A stretch of DNA of 64,000 nucleotides, taken from the NCBI GenBank assembly GCA_937958815.1, contig CALGMR010000006.1, forward strand, positions 248,001 to 312,000, in the 5' to 3' direction. The translations under genes and the position numbers were made by a program. The notes beneath the pieces are model-generated. The model searched no databases, was not told where the DNA came from, and was given only the letters and a program-made list of their open reading frames with translations. This stretch comes from an uncultured Rhizobiaceae group bacterium (lineage in GTDB: Bacteria > Pseudomonadota > Alphaproteobacteria > Rhizobiales > Rhizobiaceae). Shown here in pieces: positions 11,052 to 19,408 of this stretch; positions within the stretch are counted from its first letter, which is position 1; each line of letters begins with the position of its first letter.

Positions 11052-12554
11052 ATGACAAAACACATTATACCAATGGCATCAGAAGAATTCGATATTCTTT
11101 GCCCAGACGCGCCTGCGCCTGCTCGATTCACCAATGCAAAAGATGCCGTCAAAGCCCTTTGCGAACTCTATGAATTGAGCACAAATTATATACGCGAGCG
11201 TTTTCAGGACGCTTTGAATGGACAACCCGTCGAAGGGCGTTACAGAGCGTTCTATCCCGAAATCCGGTTCTCCACCCACTCCCACACGCGAGTCGATTCT
11301 CGTCTTGCATTTGGTTATGTGGCGGGCCCGGGAGACTATTCAACAACAGTCACACGACCGAACTTATTTGCTTACTATCTCGAAACTCAAATTGGCTTGC
11401 TCATTGAAAATCACAATGTGCCTGTGACCGTTGCCATGTCAGATACACCGATCCCGCTGCATTTTGCCTTTCTGGAAGGCACGCATGTGGAAGGCTCTTT
11501 GGAAGACAAACTCGAGCGCCCCATGCGCGACGTATTTGATGTGCCGGATTTGGCTTCAACTGACGATAGGATTGTGAATTCCAAAATGGAGTTCGGCCCC
11601 GATGATGTTGTTCCACTGGCTCCATTCACCGCACAGCGCACCGACTATTCTTTGCACCGTTTGGCACACTACACGGCGACCAACCCGGGCCATTTTCAAA
11701 ATTATGTGCTGTTCACCAACTATCAGTTCTATGTGGACGAGTTTGTAAAATTTGCCAAAGAAGCAATCGGCGATCCAAATTCTGGATACACAGAATTTGT
11801 GGAACCGGGAAACCGTATTTCCACTGCAACCAATGGGCCGACTGATCCTGCACTTGCGCGTTTGCCGCAAATGCCCGCGTACCATCTCAAACGCAACGGC
11901 CAATGTGGAATCACCATGGTGAATATTGGTGTCGGTCCTTCCAATGCAAAAACAATCACCGACCATGTGGCCGTTTTGCGACCGCACACCTGGCTGATGT
12001 TGGGCCATTGTGCAGGTTTGCGAAACAGTCAGCGGTTAGGAGACTACGTTCTCGCCCACGCTTATGTTCGCGAAGACCATGTGTTGGACGACGACCTGCC
12101 CGTTTGGATACCCGTACCGGCACTTGCAGAGGTTCAAGTTGCGCTCGAAGAAGCTGTAGCAAATGTAACGGGTTATGATGGGTACGATTTAAAACAAGTC
12201 ATGCGCACTGGAACGGTTGCCACAATTGACAACAGAAACTGGGAATTGCGCGACCAAACTGGCCCGGTTCAGCGGCTGTCCCAAAGCAGAGCGGTTGGGC
12301 TGGATATGGAATCTGCCACGATTGCGGCCAATGGTTTCCGTTTCCGTGTGCCATACGGAACTTTGCTTTGCGTTTCAGACAAACCGTTGCACGGAGAGTT
12401 GAAATTGCCCGGCATGGCGACCGACTTTTACAACACGCAAGTTCGCCAACATTTGGCAATTGGCATTGATGCATTGGAGTCCCTTCGCGATATGCCCTCT
12501 GAACAATTGCACAGTCGAAAATTGCGCTCATTCTTTGAGACTGCGTTCCAATAA
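11052..12554 (+). CDS. amn: AMP nucleosidase
   Basis: Hydrolyses AMP to adenine and ribose 5-phosphate, helping control adenylate pools. The 500 residues fit the family. The N-terminal domain (about 1-190) contains the RYRAFYPEIRF and GDYSTTVTRP blocks typical of Amn. The C-terminal half is nucleoside phosphorylase-like, with GVGPSNAKTITDHVAVLRP near 300, GHCAGLR near 325, and the late DMESATIAANGFRFRVPYGTLLCVSDKP block near 425-450. The start is ATG 11052, overlapping nothing upstream. The next gene begins inside its stop codon (TAATG), so the two are translationally coupled. Confidence 0.95.
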   Translation: MTKHIIPMASEEFDILCPDAPAPARFTNAKDAVKALCELYELSTNYIRERFQDALNGQPVEGRYRAFYPEIRFSTHSHTRVDSRLAFGYVAGPGDYSTTVTRPNLFAYYLETQIGLLIENHNVPVTVAMSDTPIPLHFAFLEGTHVEGSLEDKLERPMRDVFDVPDLASTDDRIVNSKMEFGPDDVVPLAPFTAQRTDYSLHRLAHYTATNPGHFQNYVLFTNYQFYVDEFVKFAKEAIGDPNSGYTEFVEPGNRISTATNGPTDPALARLPQMPAYHLKRNGQCGITMVNIGVGPSNAKTITDHVAVLRPHTWLMLGHCAGLRNSQRLGDYVLAHAYVREDHVLDDDLPVWIPVPALAEVQVALEEAVANVTGYDGYDLKQVMRTGTVATIDNRNWELRDQTGPVQRLSQSRAVGLDMESATIAANGFRFRVPYGTLLCVSDKPLHGELKLPGMATDFYNTQVRQHLAIGIDALESLRDMPSEQLHSRKLRSFFETAFQ

Positions 12555-13579
12555 TGAAGCGCTTTATCAGCGGGATAAGTGCGTTTGGCGCCCTTGTGTT
12601 GATCGTTTTGATTGGGCTTGGATTTGCCCAATCACATCATCCCGCCTTTGACAGTTTTTCGCATTTCAGGTTGATCTTTGCAGCCGCATTGTTGTTGGTC
12701 ACGCCGCTGCTGTGGCTCATGGGGCGAAAACCCATCGCATGGGCTGCTCTTGCAACAATTGTCATTACCGTGATTGTGACACTGCCCTATTTCCCAGGTA
12801 TGCAACGTGGTTTTGCACTCAAAAACTCAACCAAAGACTGGAACCGCATTTCGGTTATCCAGCTGAACATGCGGTTTAACAATGAAGATACCGACCGCAT
12901 TGTCTCCACGCTGAAAAAATACCCATCGGACATTCTGCTTCTGCAAGAACTGACCAAAACAACCGCTCCCGTTTTAGGGGCATTTTCGCAATCTTATCCT
13001 TATCAATTGGAATGCTATTCTTCCGGCGTGGGCAGTGTAGCCATTCTTTCAAAACATCCGCTTGCAGGAACCCCCTCAAAAAGTTGCTTGCGCTTTGATG
13101 GCTTTGCAAGTGCATCGCTTGCAGTGGGAGACAAAGAATTCACTGTCGCCAGTTTTCATTCACGTTGGCCATGGCCTGCTGGCCAAAGCAGGCAATTGGA
13201 CAGGCTCACGCCAGAGTTCCAGAACTTGCGAAGAGACTTTTCCATACTGGCTGGCGACTTTAATGCTGCGCCATGGAGCCATGCGCTCACACAAGTTTCA
13301 AACATGACGGGCCTCCAAATACCGTCGGGACTGAAATTCTCGTGGGCGCCAAGACTGCAGAACACACGGACGATCTCCAAACATTTTTCAGATGTTCCAA
13401 ACGAACTTCAAAGGTTGAAGCTGCCGCAATGGGTGGTGGATTTTCAAAACCTTTTCGGCCCGATCCTACCGATAGACCACATCTTACATTCTTCGAATTT
13501 GTCGCCCTTGTCGCGGGAAGTGCTGCCGGATGTGGGGTCCGACCACTACCCCATTCGAACAGTCTTTGTTTGGAAATAA
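12554..13579 (+). CDS. Membrane-anchored endonuclease/exonuclease/phosphatase family protein
   Basis: The N-terminal 90 residues hold about three membrane helices. The remainder is an EEP-fold metal-dependent hydrolase with its conserved blocks: QLNMRFNN (about 100), LLLQEL (about 131), HSRWPWP (about 198), AGDFNAAPWS (about 232), PIDHILHS (about 300) and SDHYPI (about 331). This topology places the catalytic domain outside the cytoplasm or on the membrane face. The substrate (nucleic acid, sugar or phospholipid phosphate) cannot be inferred. It overlaps the amn stop by one base. Confidence 0.88.
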   Translation: MKRFISGISAFGALVLIVLIGLGFAQSHHPAFDSFSHFRLIFAAALLLVTPLLWLMGRKPIAWAALATIVITVIVTLPYFPGMQRGFALKNSTKDWNRISVIQLNMRFNNEDTDRIVSTLKKYPSDILLLQELTKTTAPVLGAFSQSYPYQLECYSSGVGSVAILSKHPLAGTPSKSCLRFDGFASASLAVGDKEFTVASFHSRWPWPAGQSRQLDRLTPEFQNLRRDFSILAGDFNAAPWSHALTQVSNMTGLQIPSGLKFSWAPRLQNTRTISKHFSDVPNELQRLKLPQWVVDFQNLFGPILPIDHILHSSNLSPLSREVLPDVGSDHYPIRTVFVWK

Positions 13580-13659
13580 TTGCCAAACATATTGTCCACA
13601 GCGACAAAACAAGAGCTTTCTTCAAATCTCCGATAGGCCTAATCTGATCACTTCAAGGG

Positions 13660-14520
13660 ATGAATGACATAGACACGCACCACAACATTGATGAGCTTTT
13701 GCGTTGGTACAGTGAGGCCGGCGTCGATGTTGCTTTGAGCGATGAGCCGGTGGATCGGTTTTTGGAAACTGCCGAGCAAACGCAAAAGCGTAAGGCAGTC
13801 GTTCGTCCTTCAAGTGATACACAAAACGTTGCACCCACAGTGCCTTCAGCGCCGCAAGCAAGCCAAAGCATTGCACCAGCGCCTGCGCCAGCAGCCACTC
13901 CTACCATTCCAAACGACGGTGCGGTGGCCATGGCGCAAGAGGTCGCCAATAGCGCGTCAACGCTGGAGGAACTGAAAGCGAGCCTTGGTGCATTTGAAGC
14001 TTGCAATCTCAAGTTCACTGCTCGCACCACGGTTTTTGCAGATGGAAACCCAAGTGCAGATGTGATGTTTGTTGGTGGAGCCCCAGACCGCGATGAGGAC
14101 GAACAAGGCCTCCCCTTTGTTGGCACACGCGGCCAGTTGTTTGACAAAATGATCGATGCAATTGGCCTTGAACGCGCGCGCGTTTATCTCAGCTGCGCTT
14201 TGCCATGGCGGCCGCCGGGAAATCGCGCACCTTCGCCCGCCGAAATGGATATTTGCCGTCCGCTGATCAACAAACACATCGAATTGGCATCGCCCAAAGT
14301 CATTGTCTTGATGGGATCCTTGCCATCCAAAATGTTGTTGAACAGCAAGGGGTCTGTGATGAGTATGCGTGGAAAGTGGAGCGAGCTGAAAATTGGAGAC
14401 GCGACCATTCCCGCGCTCTCGATGCTGAACCCTGCCTATCTGTTGCAAAACCCCGAACACAAACGTCTTGCTTGGAACGATTTGCTGGTTTTGAAAGAGC
14501 ATCTGGGCGCACTAAAATAA
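13660..14520 (+). CDS. Uracil-DNA glycosylase, family 4-like, with altered motifs
   Basis: A 286-residue protein. Residues 1-100 are a Pro/Ala-rich leader; the UDG fold runs from about 115 to 285. Its frame matches alphaproteobacterial type 4 enzymes: CNLKFTARTTVFADGNP, LPFVGTRGQLFDKMIDAIGL, LPWRPPGNRAPSPAE. Key motifs differ: motif A reads GGAPD where the family has GEAPG, and motif B reads NPAYLL where the family has HPAYLL or HPS. These positions bind and activate uracil, so activity or specificity may be changed. The ATG has an AAGGGATG context. It stands alone between the EEP and MFS genes. Confidence 0.88.
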   Translation: MNDIDTHHNIDELLRWYSEAGVDVALSDEPVDRFLETAEQTQKRKAVVRPSSDTQNVAPTVPSAPQASQSIAPAPAPAATPTIPNDGAVAMAQEVANSASTLEELKASLGAFEACNLKFTARTTVFADGNPSADVMFVGGAPDRDEDEQGLPFVGTRGQLFDKMIDAIGLERARVYLSCALPWRPPGNRAPSPAEMDICRPLINKHIELASPKVIVLMGSLPSKMLLNSKGSVMSMRGKWSELKIGDATIPALSMLNPAYLLQNPEHKRLAWNDLLVLKEHLGALK

Positions 14521-14599
14521 AATTGCCCACACTGTTTTTCTTATATTCAGAGCGTATTTCCTCGTGTAATGAAATTCTCAGCTCTCAATTTGATTGAGC

Positions 14600-15967
14600 A
14601 TGTTCATGTTTCGGCGAGCCAAATGGTTGCGCCGTCCAACCATATGGAACACGCCCATGGCGCGGCAGATTCTAGGCATTATTGCTCTTTTAAGCGGCAT
14701 GGTTTTTCTCATGCTTGGTGGTGGTTTGCAGGGAATTGTGATCCCCGTGCGCGGCCAAATCGAAGGATTTAGCGCGTTCCAGCTTGGCTGGATCGGTACG
14801 GGCTGGGCGGTTGGTTTCACCATTGGGTGTATCATTGTTCCGCGTCTTGTGCGGCGGGCTGGCCACGTTCGAACGTTCAGCACACTCACGGCATTGCTGT
14901 CGGTCTCAATTCTTTTAAATGGTCTTTGGGTCGATGCTAATTTTTGGATTTTGTTGCGCGCCTTGTCGGGCTTTTGCTTTGCAGGATGTTACATGGTTGC
15001 TGAAAGCTGGTTGAACGAACGCGTCACCAACGAGCAACGCGGTTCAATGTTTTCTGTCTATGCCATCACAACGATGGTGGCGATGGCCGGCGGACAATAC
15101 CTGCTGGTGGTCGCAGAAGTTCGCGAAGAAACCTTGTTTATGATCGGCGCTATTTTGTACGCATTGGCAGTCGTGCCAACGGCTGTTTCAAAAGCGCAAT
15201 CTCCTGCGCCACTGACAAATGTAAATCTGGATATTCCGGGCCTGTTTCGCAACTCGCCCGCCGCAGCCGTTGGTGCGTTTTTGTCGGGCATCATATCATC
15301 GGCATGGGGAAATTTTGGCCCTGTATTTGGTCAGGCAGTGGGGCTCTCAAGTGCTGCCATCGCCACACTCCTCGCTGCGGCCATGTTGGGCAGTATCTTG
15401 TTCCAATACCCACTTGGAAAACTGTCAGACATGATTGACCGACGGTTCGTTATGGCCATAGCTGGGTGCATTGGTATCGCGGCGGGTACCATGATGACTT
15501 TCCTGTCGAACCTGGGGAATTATGACGTTATGTTTTTCGTCGCCGTTGTTGGCTATGGCGGCGTGATTTTCTCAATCTACTCTCTCGCCGTTGCCCACGC
15601 GAACGACTATGCAGAAGACAATGACTTCGTAAAAATTTCCAGTGGTCTGCTGATCCTATATGGTTTTGGAACCATGGTCGGCCCGCTGATGACAGCGCAA
15701 TTGATGGATGTTCTTGGACCATCGGGCGTGTTCACCACAACAACGATCGCACATGCAGCATTTGCAGGATACGCCATCTGGCGTTCTTTCCGCCGCGAGC
15801 GCGCAAGCGAAGAAGAGCGTACGGATTTCCAAACCGTTGGTCTGGCGCGCACAACCACGCCAGAGTCTTATGCGTTGGATCCTCGTTCAATGTCGGACAC
15901 ATATTTGCTGGAGGAGGAAGAAGAACTTCCACCCATGCCGCCCCCCATTAAAATGGATGACCTGTAG
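14600..15967 (+). CDS. MFS transporter (YcaD-like)
   Basis: A polytopic membrane protein of about 455 residues with roughly 12 helices, beginning at IIALLSGMVFLMLGGG. The MFS loop motif appears in the first half (RLVRRAGHVR) and again between helices 8 and 9 (GKLSDMIDRRFV), the usual duplicated arrangement. The sequence style (AESWLNERVTNEQRG) is that of the YcaD/UMF-type branch of unknown substrate. The tail is acidic and proline-rich (EEEEELPPMPPP). Several starts are possible: ATG 14600, 14606 or 14657, with TTG at 14594. It converges on the TRAP binding protein with only 4 bp between stops. Confidence 0.88.
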   Translation: MFMFRRAKWLRRPTIWNTPMARQILGIIALLSGMVFLMLGGGLQGIVIPVRGQIEGFSAFQLGWIGTGWAVGFTIGCIIVPRLVRRAGHVRTFSTLTALLSVSILLNGLWVDANFWILLRALSGFCFAGCYMVAESWLNERVTNEQRGSMFSVYAITTMVAMAGGQYLLVVAEVREETLFMIGAILYALAVVPTAVSKAQSPAPLTNVNLDIPGLFRNSPAAAVGAFLSGIISSAWGNFGPVFGQAVGLSSAAIATLLAAAMLGSILFQYPLGKLSDMIDRRFVMAIAGCIGIAAGTMMTFLSNLGNYDVMFFVAVVGYGGVIFSIYSLAVAHANDYAEDNDFVKISSGLLILYGFGTMVGPLMTAQLMDVLGPSGVFTTTTIAHAAFAGYAIWRSFRRERASEEERTDFQTVGLARTTTPESYALDPRSMSDTYLLEEEEELPPMPPPIKMDDL

Positions 15968-15971
15968 GCTG

Positions 15972-17048
15972 CTACTTTCGCGCCGCCATGAACTTTTGAA
16001 CAGACAAATTGGACCAGTCGTTCAAATGTGAGGAAGCACCTCGAAAACTGTTCACAGCTTCCGCAGTCAAAGCATCGCGGGATGCAAGGTCGTCCAGCGC
16101 TTCCACAGTGGCTGTGGCTGCTGCGTTCAAGACATCGGTTGGATAGTCGCGTAATTGCACGTCCTTTTCTTCCACCAACACTTTCAAGCGCGCTGCGTTT
16201 TGCCATTCGGATTCACCAAGCGCCAAAATGTTTTCTGCTGCACAAGCACTTTCAACAATCGCTCTTAGATCATCCGGCAAAGCATCCAGAGCCTGCTTTG
16301 AAACAAGCGCTTCACCCGTGCCGTTTGGTTCGTGAAATCCTGGGGCGTAATAGTATTTTGCAGCTTTGTAGAACCCCATGGCAAAATCGCTTGATGGCCC
16401 TAGAAATTCAGCCGCATCTATCACGCCAGTTTGCAAGGAAGACAAAATTTCTCCCGGTGGCAAAGTAACGGGTGCAGCGCCCAGTCGGCGGATCACCTCA
16501 CCGCCAAGTCCGGGCATACGAATTTTCAAACCTTTGAGATCATCCAGCGAATTGATTTCTTTCTTGAACCAACCACCCATTTGAAAACCAGTATTCCCAG
16601 CCATAAAAGGTTTGATGCCAAATGGTGCATAGAGCTTGTCCCAAATGTCTTGGCCGCCCCCGTGGTTGATCCACGTGATGTGTTCAATTGGGGTCAGGCC
16701 AAATGGCCCGGCCGTGAACAAGGGCGCTGCAGGAACTTTACCCCCCCAAAACAAGGAGGCCGTGTGGGCCATATGGGCTGCACCTGTGGAGACGGCGGAA
16801 AAGACTTCCAGCGCAGGCACGATTTCACCAGCGGCATAAAGTTTCACCGTCAATCGACCACCGGACATTTTGGTGATGGCGTCTGCCAATCTTTGTGCAG
16901 TAACTCCGGGGCCAGGCAGGTTTTTGGGCCAAGACGTGACCATGCGCCATTCAATGCGATTTTGGGACAACGCGGGCGTGGCGAGTGCGGCCAAAGCGGG
17001 CGCGGTTGCGATCATTCCAAGTGCCTTGCGGCGTGAAGAATTTGTCAT
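15972..17048 (-). CDS. TRAP transporter solute-binding protein (DctP family)
   Basis: A periplasmic binding protein of 358 residues. A Tat-like leader (SSRRKALG, hydrophobic core, cleavage near ALSQ at about 29) precedes the family opening WRMVTSWPKNLPGPG, which is typical of the 2-oxoacid/TakP-like branch. The conserved GLKIRMPG block with its ligand-binding Arg is near 160. The start is ATG 17048, one base after the thiD stop, so it is very likely translated with the thiamine operon. No DctQ or DctM membrane genes are in the window, so the transporter is incomplete here. The ligand is unknown; a thiamine-related one is possible from context. Confidence 0.92.
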   Translation of the reverse strand: MTNSSRRKALGMIATAPALAALATPALSQNRIEWRMVTSWPKNLPGPGVTAQRLADAITKMSGGRLTVKLYAAGEIVPALEVFSAVSTGAAHMAHTASLFWGGKVPAAPLFTAGPFGLTPIEHITWINHGGGQDIWDKLYAPFGIKPFMAGNTGFQMGGWFKKEINSLDDLKGLKIRMPGLGGEVIRRLGAAPVTLPPGEILSSLQTGVIDAAEFLGPSSDFAMGFYKAAKYYYAPGFHEPNGTGEALVSKQALDALPDDLRAIVESACAAENILALGESEWQNAARLKVLVEEKDVQLRDYPTDVLNAAATATVEALDDLASRDALTAEAVNSFRGASSHLNDWSNLSVQKFMAARK

Positions 17049-17049
17049 G

Positions 17050-17853
17050 CTATGTATTCCAAAGAGAGTGAAAGTGATGAACTGGGCCAGCACCTTGGCC
17101 GACCTCCAGTTGATCTGCGTATTTGATAGCGTTTGTCAGCCATTTTTTCGAAGCGTCCACCGCAACAGCAAGTTCATCCCCGTGAGCCAGACGAGCGGTG
17201 ATCGCAGATGACAGAGAACAGCCGGTTCCGTGAGTGTTTTTCGTATTTATAAATGGTGCAGAGTACCAATTGGTTTGGCCATTGCTGACCAGAACATCAG
17301 CAGCATCGCGCCCTGCTGAATGACCACCCTTCACCAACACTGCATTTGCACCCAGCGCTTGAAGAGCTGCAGCTTGCTGCTCCATCGCTTCATTGGTTTC
17401 GGCCATGTCCTGGTTCAACAAACGCGCTGCTTCGTGCAAATTTGGCGTGATCAAACTGGCTAGTGGAAACAGATGTTTCACCAATGAAGAAACAGCATCT
17501 TCCGCCAAGAGCGGATCACCACTTTCCGCCACCATGACCGGATCGAGAACGATTTTTTCAACACCGTGTTTGCGCAGACCTGCCGCCACAGTTTCGATGA
17601 TTGCAGGTTGCGATAACATCCCAATCTTAACCGCCTTCACATCAAGATCAGAAAAGACCGCATCCATTTGCGCTGCGATAAAATCAGTGGGCACATCGTG
17701 AATGGCAGTCACACCCAATGTGTTTTGCGCAGTCAGGGCCGTGAGCACACTCGCACCATAGGTTCCAAGCGCGCAGAACGTTTTCAAATCGGCCTGTATG
17801 CCAGCGCCGCCACCGGAATCTGAACCTGCAATTGTCAGTGTGATAGGGATCAT
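17050..17853 (-). CDS. thiD: Hydroxymethylpyrimidine/phosphomethylpyrimidine kinase
   Basis: Phosphorylates HMP and HMP-phosphate to HMP-PP for thiamine synthesis. A protein of 267 residues. The N-terminal [20 protein letters not shown] motif binds [18 protein letters not shown] is mid-protein (near 105-120), and [13 protein letters not shown] near 213 is the ribokinase-family anion hole and catalytic loop. Its ATG overlaps the thiE stop as ATGA. It is the third gene of the riboswitch-controlled unit and is followed after one base by the TRAP binding protein. Confidence 0.97.
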   Translation of the reverse strand: MIPITLTIAGSDSGGGAGIQADLKTFCALGTYGASVLTALTAQNTLGVTAIHDVPTDFIAAQMDAVFSDLDVKAVKIGMLSQPAIIETVAAGLRKHGVEKIVLDPVMVAESGDPLLAEDAVSSLVKHLFPLASLITPNLHEAARLLNQDMAETNEAMEQQAAALQALGANAVLVKGGHSAGRDAADVLVSNGQTNWYSAPFINTKNTHGTGCSLSSAITARLAHGDELAVAVDASKKWLTNAIKYADQLEVGQGAGPVHHFHSLWNT

Positions 17854-18497
17854 TTCAAATACTCCTGCACAATGGATTTTAAACGTTGTGTTGCTGCCGT
17901 TACATCATCGGCCATGAAAATAGCGGAGATGATCGCCGCACCATCGGCTCCGGCAGATAGAACATCGCCCAAATTGGTTTCATCGATCCCCGCGATCGCT
18001 CCAACCGGCAATTTTGCGCCTCGCTGTTTGAAGATTTCACAAATGGTCTTCCAGCCTTCAATCCCTATATTGCTAGGGTTGTTTTTCGACAATGTGGTGT
18101 AGATGCCGCCAGCGCAGACATAGTCCAACAATTCCAGTGGGGCGTCAGTGGCATGTTGTTCGTTCTTGATGGTCAATCCCACAATGGCTTTCTCACCCAT
18201 CAAACTGCGCACGTCTGCAGGGTGCATGTCAGACTGACCCACGTGAACACCATCGGCTGCCGCGGCTAAAGCCACATCCACACGGTCGTTGATTAAGAGT
18301 GGTATGCCGTAGGGCGCAAGTACCGTTTTTATCGCTCTCGCGTTTTCAATCAGTTGGCGCGTGTTCGACAGCTTGTCGCGATATTGAACAAGTGTGACAC
18401 CACCTTCCGCAGCGCAGCGCGCCATTTCAACAAGGTCTCTACCTTGCGTTCGGGCAGGGTCAAGAATGCCATATAATGAAATATCGCAAGGGTTCAT
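17850..18497 (-). CDS. thiE: Thiamine-phosphate synthase
   Basis: Joins HMP-PP and thiazole phosphate to thiamine phosphate. About 215 residues from ATG 18497, the start that overlaps the thiM stop (ATGA) and matches normal ThiE length; the reading frame remains open further upstream inside thiM. TIM-barrel motifs are visible: VQYRDK near 40, [23 protein letters not shown] near 70-90, and GAIAGID near 165. It is coupled on both sides to thiM and thiD, so the three enzymes are made together for salvage of thiazole and HMP. Confidence 0.96.
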   Translation of the reverse strand: MNPCDISLYGILDPARTQGRDLVEMARCAAEGGVTLVQYRDKLSNTRQLIENARAIKTVLAPYGIPLLINDRVDVALAAAADGVHVGQSDMHPADVRSLMGEKAIVGLTIKNEQHATDAPLELLDYVCAGGIYTTLSKNNPSNIGIEGWKTICEIFKQRGAKLPVGAIAGIDETNLGDVLSAGADGAAIISAIFMADDVTAATQRLKSIVQEYLK

Positions 18498-19267
18498 CGG
18501 ATTTTCGCTCCCTGTTTGATTTCGTCTTGGTTCAGGTTGTGAAGCGCATCTAGAAAAGCTGGCGCGAAACTGCCCGGCCCGTTTGACCTTTTGCCAGCCA
18601 CTTCTCCCGCCAGACCAAACAAAACCAACGCGGACGCAATCGCCAATGAGGCGTCTTCTTCTGTTGCCATGAAGCCAGCTATCACAGCCGTGAGCGCACA
18701 TCCCATGGCAGTCACACGATCCATAAATTGATGCCCGTTGAGAACGCTCATGGATTGTTCTCCAACCACCACACGATCTTCTTTCCCAGTCAATGCAAGA
18801 GCGGAAACCTGTGCTGTTTTTAATTTGCTCAAGTCGGACGGATCAAACCCGTCACCAAACAGGGCTTTTCCTTCGCCAGCATTGCAGCGCACCAGAGAGG
18901 GCCGTTTGCCAAGCAAAAACTTGGCAAGTTCCAAACGGCTGGTCGAGGCTTGCACGAAAACTGGATCGAGCACCCATGGCTTGGTCAATTGGTTCGCGCG
19001 TTCTGCAGCGATGTTCACCGCGCGAATGCGTTCTGGATCAAGCGTGCCAAGATTGATCAGCAGTGCATCTGCCATTTCAACGAACGAGCCGATTTCAGAG
19101 ACAGCGACCGTCATAGAAGGTGTAGCCCCTGCAGCCAACAGCACATTGGCTGTGAAGTTTTGGGCGACACTGTTGGTTATGCAATGAACATGCGGCTTTT
19201 GGCTTCGAAAGCGGGAAACACATTCGGCGATATTTTCAGCAGTGATGTGGGGCTGATTGTTCGTCAT
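18494..19267 (-). CDS. thiM: Hydroxyethylthiazole kinase
   Basis: Phosphorylates hydroxyethylthiazole for thiamine salvage. 257 residues from ATG 19267. Recognisable blocks: HCITNSVAQNFTANVLLAAGATPSM near 35-58 (substrate site), VLDPVFV near 103, RCNAGEGKAL near 130, and the ribokinase-like active-site loop VTAMGCALTAVIAGF with the conserved Cys near 200. It is the first gene after a TPP riboswitch. Its Shine-Dalgarno GGAGGG (19274-19279) is within the 3' strand of the riboswitch, so control is probably at translation. Confidence 0.96.
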   Translation of the reverse strand: MTNNQPHITAENIAECVSRFRSQKPHVHCITNSVAQNFTANVLLAAGATPSMTVAVSEIGSFVEMADALLINLGTLDPERIRAVNIAAERANQLTKPWVLDPVFVQASTSRLELAKFLLGKRPSLVRCNAGEGKALFGDGFDPSDLSKLKTAQVSALALTGKEDRVVVGEQSMSVLNGHQFMDRVTAMGCALTAVIAGFMATEEDASLAIASALVLFGLAGEVAGKRSNGPGSFAPAFLDALHNLNQDEIKQGAKIR

Positions 19268-19269
19268 CC

Positions 19270-19356
19270 CATTCCCTCCGCCGGTACCATCCGGATCAGG
19301 TTCAAAGAGTTGGCTGCACTCGCAACCTCTCAGCCAAAATGGCACCTCTATGAGAA
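19270..19356 (-). promoter_or_regulatory. TPP riboswitch (THI element)
   Basis: Read on the minus strand, the segment contains the invariant THI-box parts in order: GAGGTGCC, GGCTGAGAGG, then GAACCTGATCCGG and TACCGGCGGAGGGAA, ending six bases before the thiM ATG. TTCTC at the 5' side can pair with GGGAA at the 3' side as P1. Because the ribosome site is inside this 3' strand, ligand binding should hide it and repress thiMED plus the downstream TRAP gene. Confidence 0.95.
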
Positions 19357-19408
19357 TTAAGTTTGTTTAAGCGCTTGCCCAATTTTAGGCAAGCCCATGT
19401 CGCATTGC

